From VGBV01 sp963813725 (lineage in GTDB: Bacteria > Actinomycetota > Thermoleophilia > Solirubrobacterales > 70-9): DNA of 64,000 bases. This document shows positions 35,753 through 44,185 of this stretch, one piece after another. The position numbers and the translations under genes were made by a program. Where the stretch lies: NCBI GenBank assembly GCA_963813725.1, contig CAWFAI010000007.1, positions 1-64,000 on the forward strand, read 5' to 3'. How positions within the stretch are numbered: the stretch's first letter is position 1; each line of letters opens with the position of its first letter. Under the pieces are notes generated by a model that was given only the letters and a program-made list of their open reading frames with translations, had not been told where the DNA came from and did no database searches.

Positions 35753-36199
35753 ATGAACGAAGAAGCTCTGCAGGAGATGGGGCCCGTCGACTACATGGTC
35801 GTGGAGTGGCCGGACAAGCAGCCGACCGGCGAGGCCGCGCCGCTGCTGATCGACCTGGTGGACCGCGGGCTGATCAGGATCCTGGACCTCGCGTTCATCG
35901 TCAAGGGGGAGGACGGGATCGTGTCGCGCCCTCGAGATCGAGAAGGCCGAGCGAGAGGTCGAGGAGCTGAAGGACCTGATCGGGGCGTCCTCGGGGCTGA
36001 TCAGCCGACGAGGACGTGGAGGCGGCGGGCGAGGCGCTGGATCCCGGCACCTCCGCCGCGCTGATCGATCTACGAGAACAGCTGGGCGGCACCATTCGCG
36101 GCGGCAGTGCGCCGCACCGGAGGCCAGCTCGTCGCCAACGGCCGCATCCCGATCCAGTCCCTCGTCGCGGCGCTGGACGCCGCCGAGTCCAACGACTAA
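35753..36199 (+). pseudogene. DUF6325-like protein with three +1 frameshifts
   Basis: The frames join to about 148 residues: MGPVDYMVVEWPDKQPTGEA, LIDLVDRGLIRILDLAFIVK, then ALEIEKAEREVEELKDLIGA, SDEDVEAAGEALDPGTSAAL, and YENSWAAPFAAAVRRTGGQL to AALDAAESND. One extra base is needed near 35927, 36006 and 36067. It resembles the DUF6325/DUF1269 family, commonly followed by a SHOCT protein, as here. A GAGGAG site precedes the ATG. The function is unknown. Confidence 0.65.
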
Positions 36200-36219
36200 C
36201 AAGACCGAAAGGAGAAGTC

Positions 36220-36477
36220 ATGCCCGGATTACTAAGAGGAGTGGCCCGCACGGCGGTGATCGCAGGTACCGCGACCACCGTCAGCAACCGCGTCTCACGC
36301 CGCCAGGGCCAGCGCTGGGCCCAGCAGGAGCCGCAGCAGGCCTACGCGGAGCCCGCGCCGGCCGCGGCCCCTGCCGCGGATCCGATCGAGCAGCTCAAGG
36401 AGCTGGGCGAGCTGCACAAGAGCGGGGTGCTAACCGACGAGGAGTTCGCCGCCCAGAAGGCGAAGCTGCTCGGATGA
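36220..36477 (+). CDS. SHOCT-domain protein
   Basis: The protein has 85 residues. A basic N-terminus (GLLRGVARTAVIAGTATTVSNRVSRRQG) and an Ala/Pro linker precede a SHOCT motif at the C-terminus (LKELGELHKSGVLTDEEFAAQKAKLL). AAAGGAG precedes the ATG. Its stop overlaps the next start (ATGA), so the genes are coupled. SHOCT motifs occur in oligomerising and phage or stress proteins. Confidence 0.85.
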   Translation: MPGLLRGVARTAVIAGTATTVSNRVSRRQGQRWAQQEPQQAYAEPAPAAAPAADPIEQLKELGELHKSGVLTDEEFAAQKAKLLG

Positions 36478-36935
36478 CGGCCAAGGCCGACTTCAACGCC
36501 GAGGAGTGGGAGCTGCTGCTTGAGGCGCCGCCCGCGGCCGGGCTGCTGGTGGTCATGTCCGACCGCGGCGGCGGCATCAAGGAGAGCTTCTCGATGGCCA
36601 AGGCCTATTCCGAGGCCCGCGAGCAGCACGGCGCCAGCCAGCTGCTCGACGACATCGTCAGCGCGAAGCCGGAGATCGACCGCGAGCGCCACGGCTCAGC
36701 GGAGGAGCTGAAGCAGCACAACCTGGAGAAGCTGCGCGCGGCGATCGTGCTCCTCAAGGACCGCGCCGAGGCCGGCGAGGTCGAGGAGTACCGGGCCTTC
36801 GTGATCAGCCTCGCCGAGAAGGTCGCCAACGCCCGGCGCGAGGGCTTCATGGGCCTCAGCGGCGAGCGCGTCAGCGATGACGAGCGGGCCGCGATCGGCG
36901 AGATCGCGGCCGCGCTCGGCCTGAGCTTCAGCTAG
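36474..36935 (+). CDS. Conserved helical protein of unknown function
   Basis: The protein has 153 residues, mostly helical and acidic. It begins ADFNAEEWELLLEAPPAAGL and has FSMAKAYSEAREQHGASQLLDD in the middle and LSGERVSDDERAAIGEIAAAL at the end. The layout recalls TerB-like helical bundles, but I cannot confirm that. It is coupled with the SHOCT gene and convergent, with a 4-base overlap, with the aquaporin-family gene. Confidence 0.65.
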   Translation: MTAKADFNAEEWELLLEAPPAAGLLVVMSDRGGGIKESFSMAKAYSEAREQHGASQLLDDIVSAKPEIDRERHGSAEELKQHNLEKLRAAIVLLKDRAEAGEVEEYRAFVISLAEKVANARREGFMGLSGERVSDDERAAIGEIAAALGLSFS

Positions 36936-37762
36936 CCGCCGGTGATGCCGCCCGGCGGCTTCGAGGGCGGCTGACCGCCGCTGCCGCCGTGCTCCTGGCG
37001 CAGAGGCGGCGATTGCCCCGCGGGCGGGGCCGGCCCGCGCGGGGCGACCTCGTCGGCGACCTCCTGGGCGGGCCCGCTGGCGGGCTCGATCACGAACCTG
37101 TAGAGGGCGGCCGCGACAACGCCGCCGACGAGCGGGGCGAGCACGTAGAGCCAGGCGTCGGTGAAATCGTTGCCGACCAGCGCCGGGCCGAACCAGCGCG
37201 CCGGGTTGAACGAGCCGCCGGTGAGCGGTCCGAAGACCATCACCAGGAAGCCCAGCGAGGCGCCGATGGCGAGCGGGGCCCACTTGCGGGTTTCGGGGTT
37301 GAGCGCCAGGGTGAGCACGGTGAGCACCAGGAGGAATGCGCCGATGCCCTCGATCGCCGCGCCCTGAGCGGCGCTTCCGACCAGGTCGCTGACCTGGGGA
37401 ACGCCGTAGTCGGAGGCGCGCCCCTCGTCCAGCAGCAGCCACTTGGTCATGAGCGCGCCGAGCACGCCGCCCGAGAGCTGGGCGAGGATGTAGACGAGGC
37501 CGTCGACCGGGTCGATCCGCCGCAGGGCGATGAACGCGGCCGTGACGGCCGGGTTGAAGTGCCCGCCGCTGGCGACGCCGACGCTGGCGATCAGCGTGAA
37601 GAGCACGAAGGCGTGCGTGAGGCCCACGACGGCGAAGTCGGATCCGAACTGGGCGTTCTGGCCAGAGGCGACGTAGAGAACGACGACGCTGGTGACGATG
37701 AAGACCAGCACGAGCGTTCCGATCAGCTCTGCGATATAGGACGCGAGACCTCGATCTTGCAC
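36932..37762 (-). CDS. MIP/aquaporin family channel
   Basis: The protein has 276 residues (GTG start, AGGAGG upstream). The two half-helix motifs are present as HFNPAVTAAF (about 69) and SFNPARWFG (about 185), with six transmembrane segments. A 45-residue Pro/Gly/Gln-rich cytoplasmic tail (GPAPPAGQSPPLRQEHGGSG) is unusual. It conducts water or small neutral solutes. Confidence 0.88.
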   Translation of the reverse strand: MQDRGLASYIAELIGTLVLVFIVTSVVVLYVASGQNAQFGSDFAVVGLTHAFVLFTLIASVGVASGGHFNPAVTAAFIALRRIDPVDGLVYILAQLSGGVLGALMTKWLLLDEGRASDYGVPQVSDLVGSAAQGAAIEGIGAFLLVLTVLTLALNPETRKWAPLAIGASLGFLVMVFGPLTGGSFNPARWFGPALVGNDFTDAWLYVLAPLVGGVVAAALYRFVIEPASGPAQEVADEVAPRGPAPPAGQSPPLRQEHGGSGGQPPSKPPGGITGG

Positions 37763-37856
37763 GGTGAAGCGACCTCCTAGTAGCTCTTGTGTGGTTCCGG
37801 GGTTCTTGCCTGCCAGGTGCTCGGCGCGCGCCAGTCTAGCCAGAATCGGCGCGCGA

Positions 37857-38381
37857 CTAGCCCCCGCCGCCGGCCCCCCGCGACTCCCATTCGGCCTGCA
37901 GGCGGCGGCCGTCGGCGATCACCTCGAGCGCCTCCTCCTTCGAGCGCCAGCCGTCCACCTCGACGACCTTGCCCTCGAGCTGTTTGTAGACCGAGAAGAA
38001 GTGCGTGATCTCCATCTGCAGCTGCTCTGGGATGTCCTCGAGCGTCTCGGCGTGATTCCAGCCGGGATCGTGGTCGGGGACGCAGACGATCTTGTCGTCC
38101 TCCCCCTTCTCGTCGCGCATCTTGAACAGCGCGATCGGCTTGACGGGGATCACGCAGCCGGGGAAGGTCGCCTCCGACACGCATACCAGCGCGTCCAGGG
38201 GGTCGGCGTCACGGCCGCGGTGCCCGATCAGGTAGCCGTAGTCGGTCGGATAGACCATCGAGGAGGAGAGAAAGCGGTCGAGGATCACCCTCCCGATCTC
38301 CTCCGAGTACTCGTACTTGTTGCGGCTCCCCTTGGGGATCTCCACGTGCGCGAGCAGCTCCTCGGTCATCGAGCGCACCAT
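37857..38381 (-). CDS. ppa: Inorganic pyrophosphatase
   Basis: The protein has 174 residues (170 from the second Met). Active-site segments include IPKGSRNKYEY, YPTDYGYLIGHRGRDADPLDALV (Asp metal ligands), KIVCVPDHDPGWNH and ITHFFSVYKQLEGK. It hydrolyses pyrophosphate to phosphate in the cytoplasm. It is divergent from the lipoprotein gene at 38435. Confidence 0.93.
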   Translation of the reverse strand: MVRSMTEELLAHVEIPKGSRNKYEYSEEIGRVILDRFLSSSMVYPTDYGYLIGHRGRDADPLDALVCVSEATFPGCVIPVKPIALFKMRDEKGEDDKIVCVPDHDPGWNHAETLEDIPEQLQMEITHFFSVYKQLEGKVVEVDGWRSKEEALEVIADGRRLQAEWESRGAGGGG

Positions 38382-38434
38382 TGCCCGGAACCCTATGCCC
38401 TGCGGGCCCGGGGACCGCTACGCTCGGCCGCGAT

Positions 38435-39463
38435 ATGGGAAGGGTCGCCGCGCTGCTGGCGGCCGCCCTGGCGGCGGGCGCGGCACTGGTCGCGTGCGGC
38501 GACGAGGGCGGCGCTGAACCGGGCGCGCCTGATGGCGCGACCCTGGTGCTGGACTTCCAGCCGAACGCGGTCCACGCTCCCCTCTACGCGGCCCGCGCCC
38601 GCGGGTACCTGGAGGACGCCGGCGTCGAGCTGGAGATCCGGGAACCCTCGAGCAGCGCGGACGCCGCCAAGCTGCTGCAGGCGGGCCGCGCCGACTTCGC
38701 GATCCTCGACGTAAACGACTTCGGGCTCGCCCGCGAGCAGGGGATCGAGCTCGTCGCGGTCGCCGCTCTGGTGCAGCGCCCGCTGGCCTCCGTGATCGCG
38801 GCCGAGCCCGACACGGTCTCGGGCCCCGAGGACCTGGAGGGATCGTCGGTCGGCGTCACGGGGGTCCCCTCCGACGACGCGGTCTTGGACACTGTCTTGG
38901 AGGCGGGCGGGCTGGGCCCGGGCGACGTCGAGCGCGTCACGATCGGCTTCGCGGCGGTTCCCTCGCTCGCGGGCGGGCGGATCGACGCCGCGACCGCATT
39001 CTGGAACGCCGAGGGGGTCGAGCTGCGGGCGCAGGGGGTTCCGACGCGGGAGTTCCGGGTCGATGAGTTCGGGGCCCCGCGGTATCCCGAGCTGGTGGTG
39101 GTGACGGCAGGAGACGACGCGCCCGCCGACCCCGAGCTCACGTGCTCGCTGCTCGAGGGGATGAACCTCGCCTACGACGACATGGGAAACGACGCGCAGG
39201 CGGTGCTCGAGGACCTGCTGAGCGAGGTCGAGACCGCCGACCCCGACTCCCAGCGGGCCCAGTTCGCCGAGCTGATCGCCGTGGACGCGTTCTCCAAGCA
39301 GGACGACGCCGACCCCGATCCCGCGCTGAGCGTCCGCACGGTCGGCGACTGGGCCGTGTGGGCGTCCAAGCGCGGGGTCCTGAGCCGGCGCCCCGGGCCG
39401 TCGCTCGAGGGCGCCTTCCTCCCCGACGCGATCCGCGACTGCGCGACCGGAGCGTCGGGCTGA
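38435..39463 (+). CDS. NMT1/THI5-like substrate-binding lipoprotein
   Basis: The protein has 342 residues. The signal peptide and lipobox are ALLAAALAAGAALVAC. The fold follows ABC substrate-binding proteins for thiamine precursors, nitrate/sulfonate or similar: LVLDFQPNAVHAPLYAARARGYLEDAG, LQAGRADFAILDVNDFGLAREQG, GSSVGVTGVPSDDAVL. No permease or ATPase gene is next to it, so its transporter partner is unknown. ATG 38435 is preferred because the upstream extension spoils the signal peptide. Confidence 0.82.
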   Translation: MGRVAALLAAALAAGAALVACGDEGGAEPGAPDGATLVLDFQPNAVHAPLYAARARGYLEDAGVELEIREPSSSADAAKLLQAGRADFAILDVNDFGLAREQGIELVAVAALVQRPLASVIAAEPDTVSGPEDLEGSSVGVTGVPSDDAVLDTVLEAGGLGPGDVERVTIGFAAVPSLAGGRIDAATAFWNAEGVELRAQGVPTREFRVDEFGAPRYPELVVVTAGDDAPADPELTCSLLEGMNLAYDDMGNDAQAVLEDLLSEVETADPDSQRAQFAELIAVDAFSKQDDADPDPALSVRTVGDWAVWASKRGVLSRRPGPSLEGAFLPDAIRDCATGASG

Positions 39464-39467
39464 GCGG

Positions 39468-39788
39468 TCAGCGCTCGAGAGCCTTCTCGACCAGCTCGGG
39501 CAGCTCGCGCACCATGCGCGAGCGCGGCACGGCGAACGCCAGCCCGGCCGCGTCGGCGCGGCGCTTCGTCTCGGCGTCCGTGTGCTGGTAGAACCCGATC
39601 GCCGGCACCCCGGCCTGCCCCAGCCGCTCTGGCTCGACCGCGTCCAGGTCGGCCACCAGCAGATCCACGCCGCCAAGGTCCGCGGGCAGCTCCGGGGACT
39701 GCTCCACCTCGTGCCCCGCCCCCCGCAGCGAGGTCGTCACCCGGCTCGCCAGCATCAGGTCGGAGACGATTGCCACCACCCGCGCCAC
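39468..39788 (-). CDS. CheY-like receiver-fold protein, degenerate
   Basis: The protein has 106 residues from GTG 39788. It reads RVVAIVSDLMLASRVTTSLRGAGHEVE, LLVADLDAVEPERL and VPAIGFYQHTDAETKRRADAAG, the alternating strand/helix order of a receiver domain. The acidic pocket and the phospho-Asp are not clear, so it is probably a non-phosphorylated pseudo-receiver. It lies 11 bases after the gene at 39800-40165. Confidence 0.6.
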   Translation of the reverse strand: MARVVAIVSDLMLASRVTTSLRGAGHEVEQSPELPADLGGVDLLVADLDAVEPERLGQAGVPAIGFYQHTDAETKRRADAAGLAFAVPRSRMVRELPELVEKALER

Positions 39789-39799
39789 GGCGTTCGCCC

Positions 39800-40165
39800 C
39801 TAGAGGCTGCGGCGCTGGCGGAACTCCCGACGGACGCTCTCGGGCCGCCCCCACATCTGCACGACCTCGGCGCGCCCCTCGCGCGCGTCGCGCACCCGGA
39901 ACTCGCCGCTGATCCCCTCGCGATCGAGCCTCCTCAGCACACCTCTGACCGTCTCGGGAGCCGCGGCGTGGCCGAAGCCGTGGGCCACGGGGATCCGCCA
40001 GTCCCAATCGGCGCGCGAGTAGGGCATCGCGTTGACCTGCGACAGCAGCACCGCCGCGTCCACGTAGCGGCCGCGGTCAGCGATGCGCAGGTCCAGCTCG
40101 AGGTCGGTCCAGTCATCGGGAAGCGACTCGACGATCTCGGTGAACCTGTCCGCGAGCCTGGGCAT
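39800..40165 (-). CDS. Conserved hypothetical protein
   Basis: The protein has 121 residues, without signal or membrane segments: LADRFTEIVESLPDDWTDLELDLRI, DAAVLLSQVNAMPYSR, GHAAAPETVRGVLRRLDREGI and EFRVRDAREGRAEVVQMWGRP. No family was recognised. It is co-transcribed with the receiver-like gene. Several actinobacterial proteins share the 'LPDDW..LEL' opening, but their role is unknown to me. Confidence 0.6.
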   Translation of the reverse strand: MPRLADRFTEIVESLPDDWTDLELDLRIADRGRYVDAAVLLSQVNAMPYSRADWDWRIPVAHGFGHAAAPETVRGVLRRLDREGISGEFRVRDAREGRAEVVQMWGRPESVRREFRQRRSL

Positions 40166-40250
40166 TCCCGCTCAAGGGTATTGACCGAGAAGCGGGTATG
40201 TCGGCATTGGCGTAGAAGTCCGATACTTGCCCAGGCAAGAACGGGCCCTG

Positions 40251-42245
40251 ATGCGACGCTCATTGACCTTGATCAGGCGGCGCATGCCGCCGCTGCTGAC
40301 GATCGCGATCGCGATCGCGCTGTGCTTCGCGACCCTCTTTCTGCTTGGCCATACGGAGCTCGACAGTCAGGCGCTGCGAACGCTGAGCGGCGCCGCGCTC
40401 GTCCTGACCTGCGTCCTGATCGGGCTGGTGGCTCATCGCCAGTCGGCGGAGCTGCGCAACCTGGCGCAGACCGACCACCTCACGGGCCTCACCAACCACC
40501 GCGGCTTCCACGAACTGCTGAGGACGGAGCTCGAGCGCGCTCATCGAGACCACGAGCAGGTGTCGCTGGTGAGCATCGACCTGGATGACTTCAAGGCCGT
40601 GAACGACGCGCACGGCCATCCCTTCGGCGACGGCGTGCTGCGGGCGGTCGGCGCCCAGCTTCTCGGCTGCATCCGCGACGCCGACACCGCGGCCCGTGTG
40701 GGCGGCGAGGAGTTCGCGCTGATCCTGCCCCGGACCACCTCCGACGCCGCCTACGAGATCGCCGAGCGGGCCCGGACGGCGATCGTGCGGGTGCCGGTCC
40801 ACGGGATGAAGCTCCACTGCTCCGCCGGAATCGCCACCTACCCGGCCGATGCCGAGGATGCGTCGACGCTCTACCAGTTCTCCGACGGGGCCCTGTACTG
40901 GGCGAAGTCCGCCGGTAAGCAGCGGACGCGGCGCTTCGATCCCAACCGGGTCAAGCGGCCGCTGGGCGAGCGCCAGGGCGACGAGATCAAGGAGCTCTTG
41001 GAGCGCCGGGGGGCCATCCGTCCCGCCTACCAGCCGGTGGTCGCGCTCTCGACCGGGCGCCTGGTCGGCTACGAGGCCCTGGCCCGCTTTCCCTCAGCAC
41101 CCGCCCGACCGACCTCCGCCTGGTTCGCGATGGCGCACGCCGGTGGCCTGGGACCGAGCCTGGAGGCGAGGGCGATCGAGTCCGCGCTGCGGCCGCTTGG
41201 TCGTCCGCCCGGCACGCACCTGGCCCTGAACGTGAGCCCCTCGGTCCTGCTCTCGGCGACGGTTCAGGAGGCGCTTCCCACCGACCTGAGCGAGATCGTG
41301 ATCGAGGTGACCGAGCACGAGGCGCTGGCCGAGGACGAGGCCGTGCGCGAGGCGCTGCGGGACCTGCGCCGGCGCGGCGCCCGGATCGCTGTGGACGACG
41401 CCGGCGCCGGCTACTCCGGGCTGAAGCAGCTGACCCAGGTGCAGCCCGACATCGTCAAGCTCGACCGCATCCTGACGGAGGGGATCCACACCGACCCGGC
41501 GCGTATGGCGCTGGTCGAGTCGTTCGTCCGCTTCGCCAGGCGCACCGGTGCGATCGTCTGCGCCGAGGGGATCGAGACGCTGGAGGAGATCGCGGCGCTG
41601 GCCGACCTCGACGTCGAATGGGGCCAGGGGTATGCGCTGGGGCGGCCCGCGGAGCCGTGGGCCGGCGTCCCAGTCCACGCCGCCCGCGTGTGCCGCGCCG
41701 GACTCGACGAGGCGATGCGGCCCGTGCCCGCGGCCCAGGAGACGATCGTCGCCGGCGACCGCGGGCTCGAGCGGATCAGCGCCCGCCTGGCAGCCGCCCG
41801 CACCAAGCGCGACCTCGAGGACGCGCTGCCGCTGCTGGCGGGCGAGATCAACGCCGACTCGCTGGCGCTCTCGCGTCTGCACCCCGGGGAGGGCGTGCTG
41901 GAGACCCTGGCCGAGACCGAAAAGGAGCACCGCACGCTGTTCGACCTGAGCGAGTACCCGCTGACCGACAAGGTGCTGCGCACCCAGGAGGCAGTGCAGG
42001 TGATGATCGGAGACCCCGAAACCGAGCCCTCGGAGGTCGACTACCTGCTCGAGCTCGGCTACGGCACCGTGCTGATCCTGCCCGTCGTCTACGCGGGCGA
42101 GAGCATCGGCGCGCTCGAGGCGTACTGCGTGCAGGAGCGCCCCTGGTCACGCACCGAGATCAACCGCGCCCGGATCATCGCGAACCAGATCGCGTCGGTC
42201 TATCAGTCGCTGGCAGTCAGCCCGGATCAGCAGACGCGCCGCTGA
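40251..42245 (+). CDS. Membrane GGDEF-EAL-GAF protein (cyclic-di-GMP turnover)
   Basis: The protein has 664 residues from ATG 40251. Two N-terminal transmembrane helices are followed by a GGDEF domain with GGEEF at about 151-155 and the inhibitory-site motif RDAD five residues before it, so cyclase activity with product inhibition is plausible. An EAL domain follows with YEALAR (about 275), LNVSPS, IEVTEHEAL, DDAGAGYSG, VKLD and CAEGIET, so most phosphodiesterase residues are kept. A C-terminal GAF-like domain spans about 510-655. The TTG at 40227 is a less likely start. Confidence 0.88.
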   Translation: MRRSLTLIRRRMPPLLTIAIAIALCFATLFLLGHTELDSQALRTLSGAALVLTCVLIGLVAHRQSAELRNLAQTDHLTGLTNHRGFHELLRTELERAHRDHEQVSLVSIDLDDFKAVNDAHGHPFGDGVLRAVGAQLLGCIRDADTAARVGGEEFALILPRTTSDAAYEIAERARTAIVRVPVHGMKLHCSAGIATYPADAEDASTLYQFSDGALYWAKSAGKQRTRRFDPNRVKRPLGERQGDEIKELLERRGAIRPAYQPVVALSTGRLVGYEALARFPSAPARPTSAWFAMAHAGGLGPSLEARAIESALRPLGRPPGTHLALNVSPSVLLSATVQEALPTDLSEIVIEVTEHEALAEDEAVREALRDLRRRGARIAVDDAGAGYSGLKQLTQVQPDIVKLDRILTEGIHTDPARMALVESFVRFARRTGAIVCAEGIETLEEIAALADLDVEWGQGYALGRPAEPWAGVPVHAARVCRAGLDEAMRPVPAAQETIVAGDRGLERISARLAAARTKRDLEDALPLLAGEINADSLALSRLHPGEGVLETLAETEKEHRTLFDLSEYPLTDKVLRTQEAVQVMIGDPETEPSEVDYLLELGYGTVLILPVVYAGESIGALEAYCVQERPWSRTEINRARIIANQIASVYQSLAVSPDQQTRR

Positions 42246-42939
42246 CCCGCATGCGCCGCGCCAGCGGCGCTCCCAGGGCGTGCTCGGCGCCCTCGACGCT
42301 GACCGAGATCGGGCCCTCGAACGGCTCGCGGCCGGTGACCCTGATCCCCGCGCCGGGACGGATGCCGCGTGAGTCCAGATAGCGCAGCATCTCGGGGTCG
42401 CGGTCGGAGACGCGCTCGAAGACGCCGTCGGTCCCCACCTCCAGCTCGCTCAGCGCGACGGTCCGGTCGGCCTCGATGTCCAGCTCGCGGCTGGGGATGG
42501 GGTCTCCGTGGGGGTCGCGCGCGGGCTGCCCCAGCTTCGCCGCGATCAGCTCCTCCAGCTCCTCGGAGATGTGGTGCTCCAGCACCTCGGCCTCCTCGTG
42601 CACGCGGTCCCACGGCATGCCCAGCACCTCGGCCAAAAACAGCTCGATCAGCCGGTGGTGGCGGATCATCTCCAGCGCCAGCTGCTCGCCGTGGGCCGTC
42701 AGCGTGACGCCGCGGTAGGGGGTGTGCTCGACCAGCCCCTCGTCGGCCAGCTTCTTCAGCATGGCCGAGGCCGAGGCCGGGGTCACCCCGACGCGCTCGG
42801 CCACCGCGCCCGTCCCCACCTGCTCCTGGCCACCGGACTGCAGCTGGTAGATCGCCTTCGCGTAGTTCTCGGCCCCCTCGGGGTGCCGCCGCTGGCGATG
42901 GGCGTTGTGCCCTGACTCGGTCCCGGCCTTGGCTGCCAT
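42217..42939 (-). CDS. DtxR/MntR family metal-dependent regulator
   Basis: The protein has 240 residues. The winged HTH spans about 20-80 (ENYAKAIYQLQSGG, TPASASAMLKKLADEGLVEHTPYRG). The dimerisation and metal-binding part includes MIRHHRLIELFLAEVLG and EEAEVLEHHISEELEELI. A C-terminal FeoA/SH3-like domain follows. The start overlaps the ZIP stop (TGATG). It is the last gene of the MCO-ZIP-DtxR operon and probably controls it through the palindrome at 45351-45372. It represses metal uptake when iron or manganese is plentiful. Confidence 0.9.
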   Translation of the reverse strand: MAAKAGTESGHNAHRQRRHPEGAENYAKAIYQLQSGGQEQVGTGAVAERVGVTPASASAMLKKLADEGLVEHTPYRGVTLTAHGEQLALEMIRHHRLIELFLAEVLGMPWDRVHEEAEVLEHHISEELEELIAAKLGQPARDPHGDPIPSRELDIEADRTVALSELEVGTDGVFERVSDRDPEMLRYLDSRGIRPGAGIRVTGREPFEGPISVSVEGAEHALGAPLARRMRVSGASADPG

Positions 42940-44144
42940 CAGAGCGCGATCAGCAGCCCGGTCGCGTACATGAACGCAACGCCGGCCAGGATCCCGGCGA
43001 TGCTGAGCGGGTTCAGCGCGCTGCCGCTGGAGTCCCGGATAGAGGGCAGGAGCTGGCCGATCACCTGGATGATCGCCCCGACGCCGACGCCGATCAGGAG
43101 GGTGGCCAGCTCCTGGTTGTAGACCGAGGCGCCGATCACCGCGCCCAGGATCGCCGGGGCGCCGGCGATCACGCCGAGCAGCACCAGCCGCCAGAACGAG
43201 GGCCGCTCGCCGCGTGCAAGCGGCGCCACGATCGCGAGTCCCTCGGTCGTGTTGTGGATCGCGAAGCCGACCACGAGGAAGGCGCCGAGCGCCAGCGCCC
43301 CGACCGCGTAGGCCGACCCGATCGCCAGGCCCTCCCCCAGGTTGTGCAGGCCGATGCCGATCGCGACCATCAGCGACAGCCGGTAGGCGCCGGCACCCTG
43401 CTTGCGCCGGGACTCCATCCCGGCCCGCAGCTTGCGGTCGATCGCCGTCAGCGTCAGATACGCGGCGGCGGCGCCCAGGAACAGCAGCTCCACCCCGCCG
43501 AACGCCCCTCCGGACTCGGCTCCGATCTCGGTTCCCTCGAGGTAGCCGTCCAGCGCCAGGAAGGCGAGCAGCCCAATCGTCAGCGCCATGAACAGCTGGA
43601 TCCAGCGGTCCGGAACCTGCCGCAGCAGCGGCAGGAAGAGCATGCCGAGCAGCACCGGGACGACCCCGACGTAGGTGCCCAGCACGGTCATGAGCCCGTA
43701 GAACCCGGCGTCGGCCTCGGGCGTCTCCACCGCGACCTCGATCTCGTGATCGATGGTCGCGCCCGTAGAAGTGAGGATGAAGATCGCGTACGGGGAGCCC
43801 TCCTGCCAGGGGTAGTCCAGGGTCAGCTTCTGCTCCCCCAAGCGGCCGACCTCGCCCGCCGGGTCGGACTCGAAGGAGACGTAGGCGTCCGCCACCGCCA
43901 CCTGGGCGACGCTGACGGGGTCGGGACCGGTGTTCCGGAGCGTCAGCTCGATCTCGCCCGGGCGCAACACCGTGCGCTCCACGGCCAGCTCCTCGACCGG
44001 CGGCCCGCGGCGCTCATCCAGCCCGGGGCCCCCCAGCAGCGCGAAGGCCGCGATCGCGATCGCGATCAGCGCCAGCGGCACCCCGGCCAGCACCCAGACG
44101 GGCGCCGCCTGGATCCCGCGCTCGGCTCGGGAGGAGGCCTCCAT
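42939..44144 (-). CDS. ZIP family metal transporter with N-terminal extracytoplasmic domain
   Basis: The protein has 401 residues. An N-terminal helix is followed by about 110 residues of beta-rich, cupredoxin-like sequence (VLRPGEIELTLRNTGPDPVSVAQVAV). A ZIP domain then shows the metal motifs HNLGEGLAIGSAY and HNTTEGLAIVAPL in adjacent helices. ATG 44144 has AGGAGG upstream. It transports divalent metal ions. The extra domain could capture metal outside the cell and is unusual for ZIP proteins. Confidence 0.87.
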   Translation of the reverse strand: MEASSRAERGIQAAPVWVLAGVPLALIAIAIAAFALLGGPGLDERRGPPVEELAVERTVLRPGEIELTLRNTGPDPVSVAQVAVADAYVSFESDPAGEVGRLGEQKLTLDYPWQEGSPYAIFILTSTGATIDHEIEVAVETPEADAGFYGLMTVLGTYVGVVPVLLGMLFLPLLRQVPDRWIQLFMALTIGLLAFLALDGYLEGTEIGAESGGAFGGVELLFLGAAAAYLTLTAIDRKLRAGMESRRKQGAGAYRLSLMVAIGIGLHNLGEGLAIGSAYAVGALALGAFLVVGFAIHNTTEGLAIVAPLARGERPSFWRLVLLGVIAGAPAILGAVIGASVYNQELATLLIGVGVGAIIQVIGQLLPSIRDSSGSALNPLSIAGILAGVAFMYATGLLIAL

Positions 44145-44185
44145 CACGGCACCTCCTCCGCTTCGCGTCCGGGGGGGCCGCCCAC

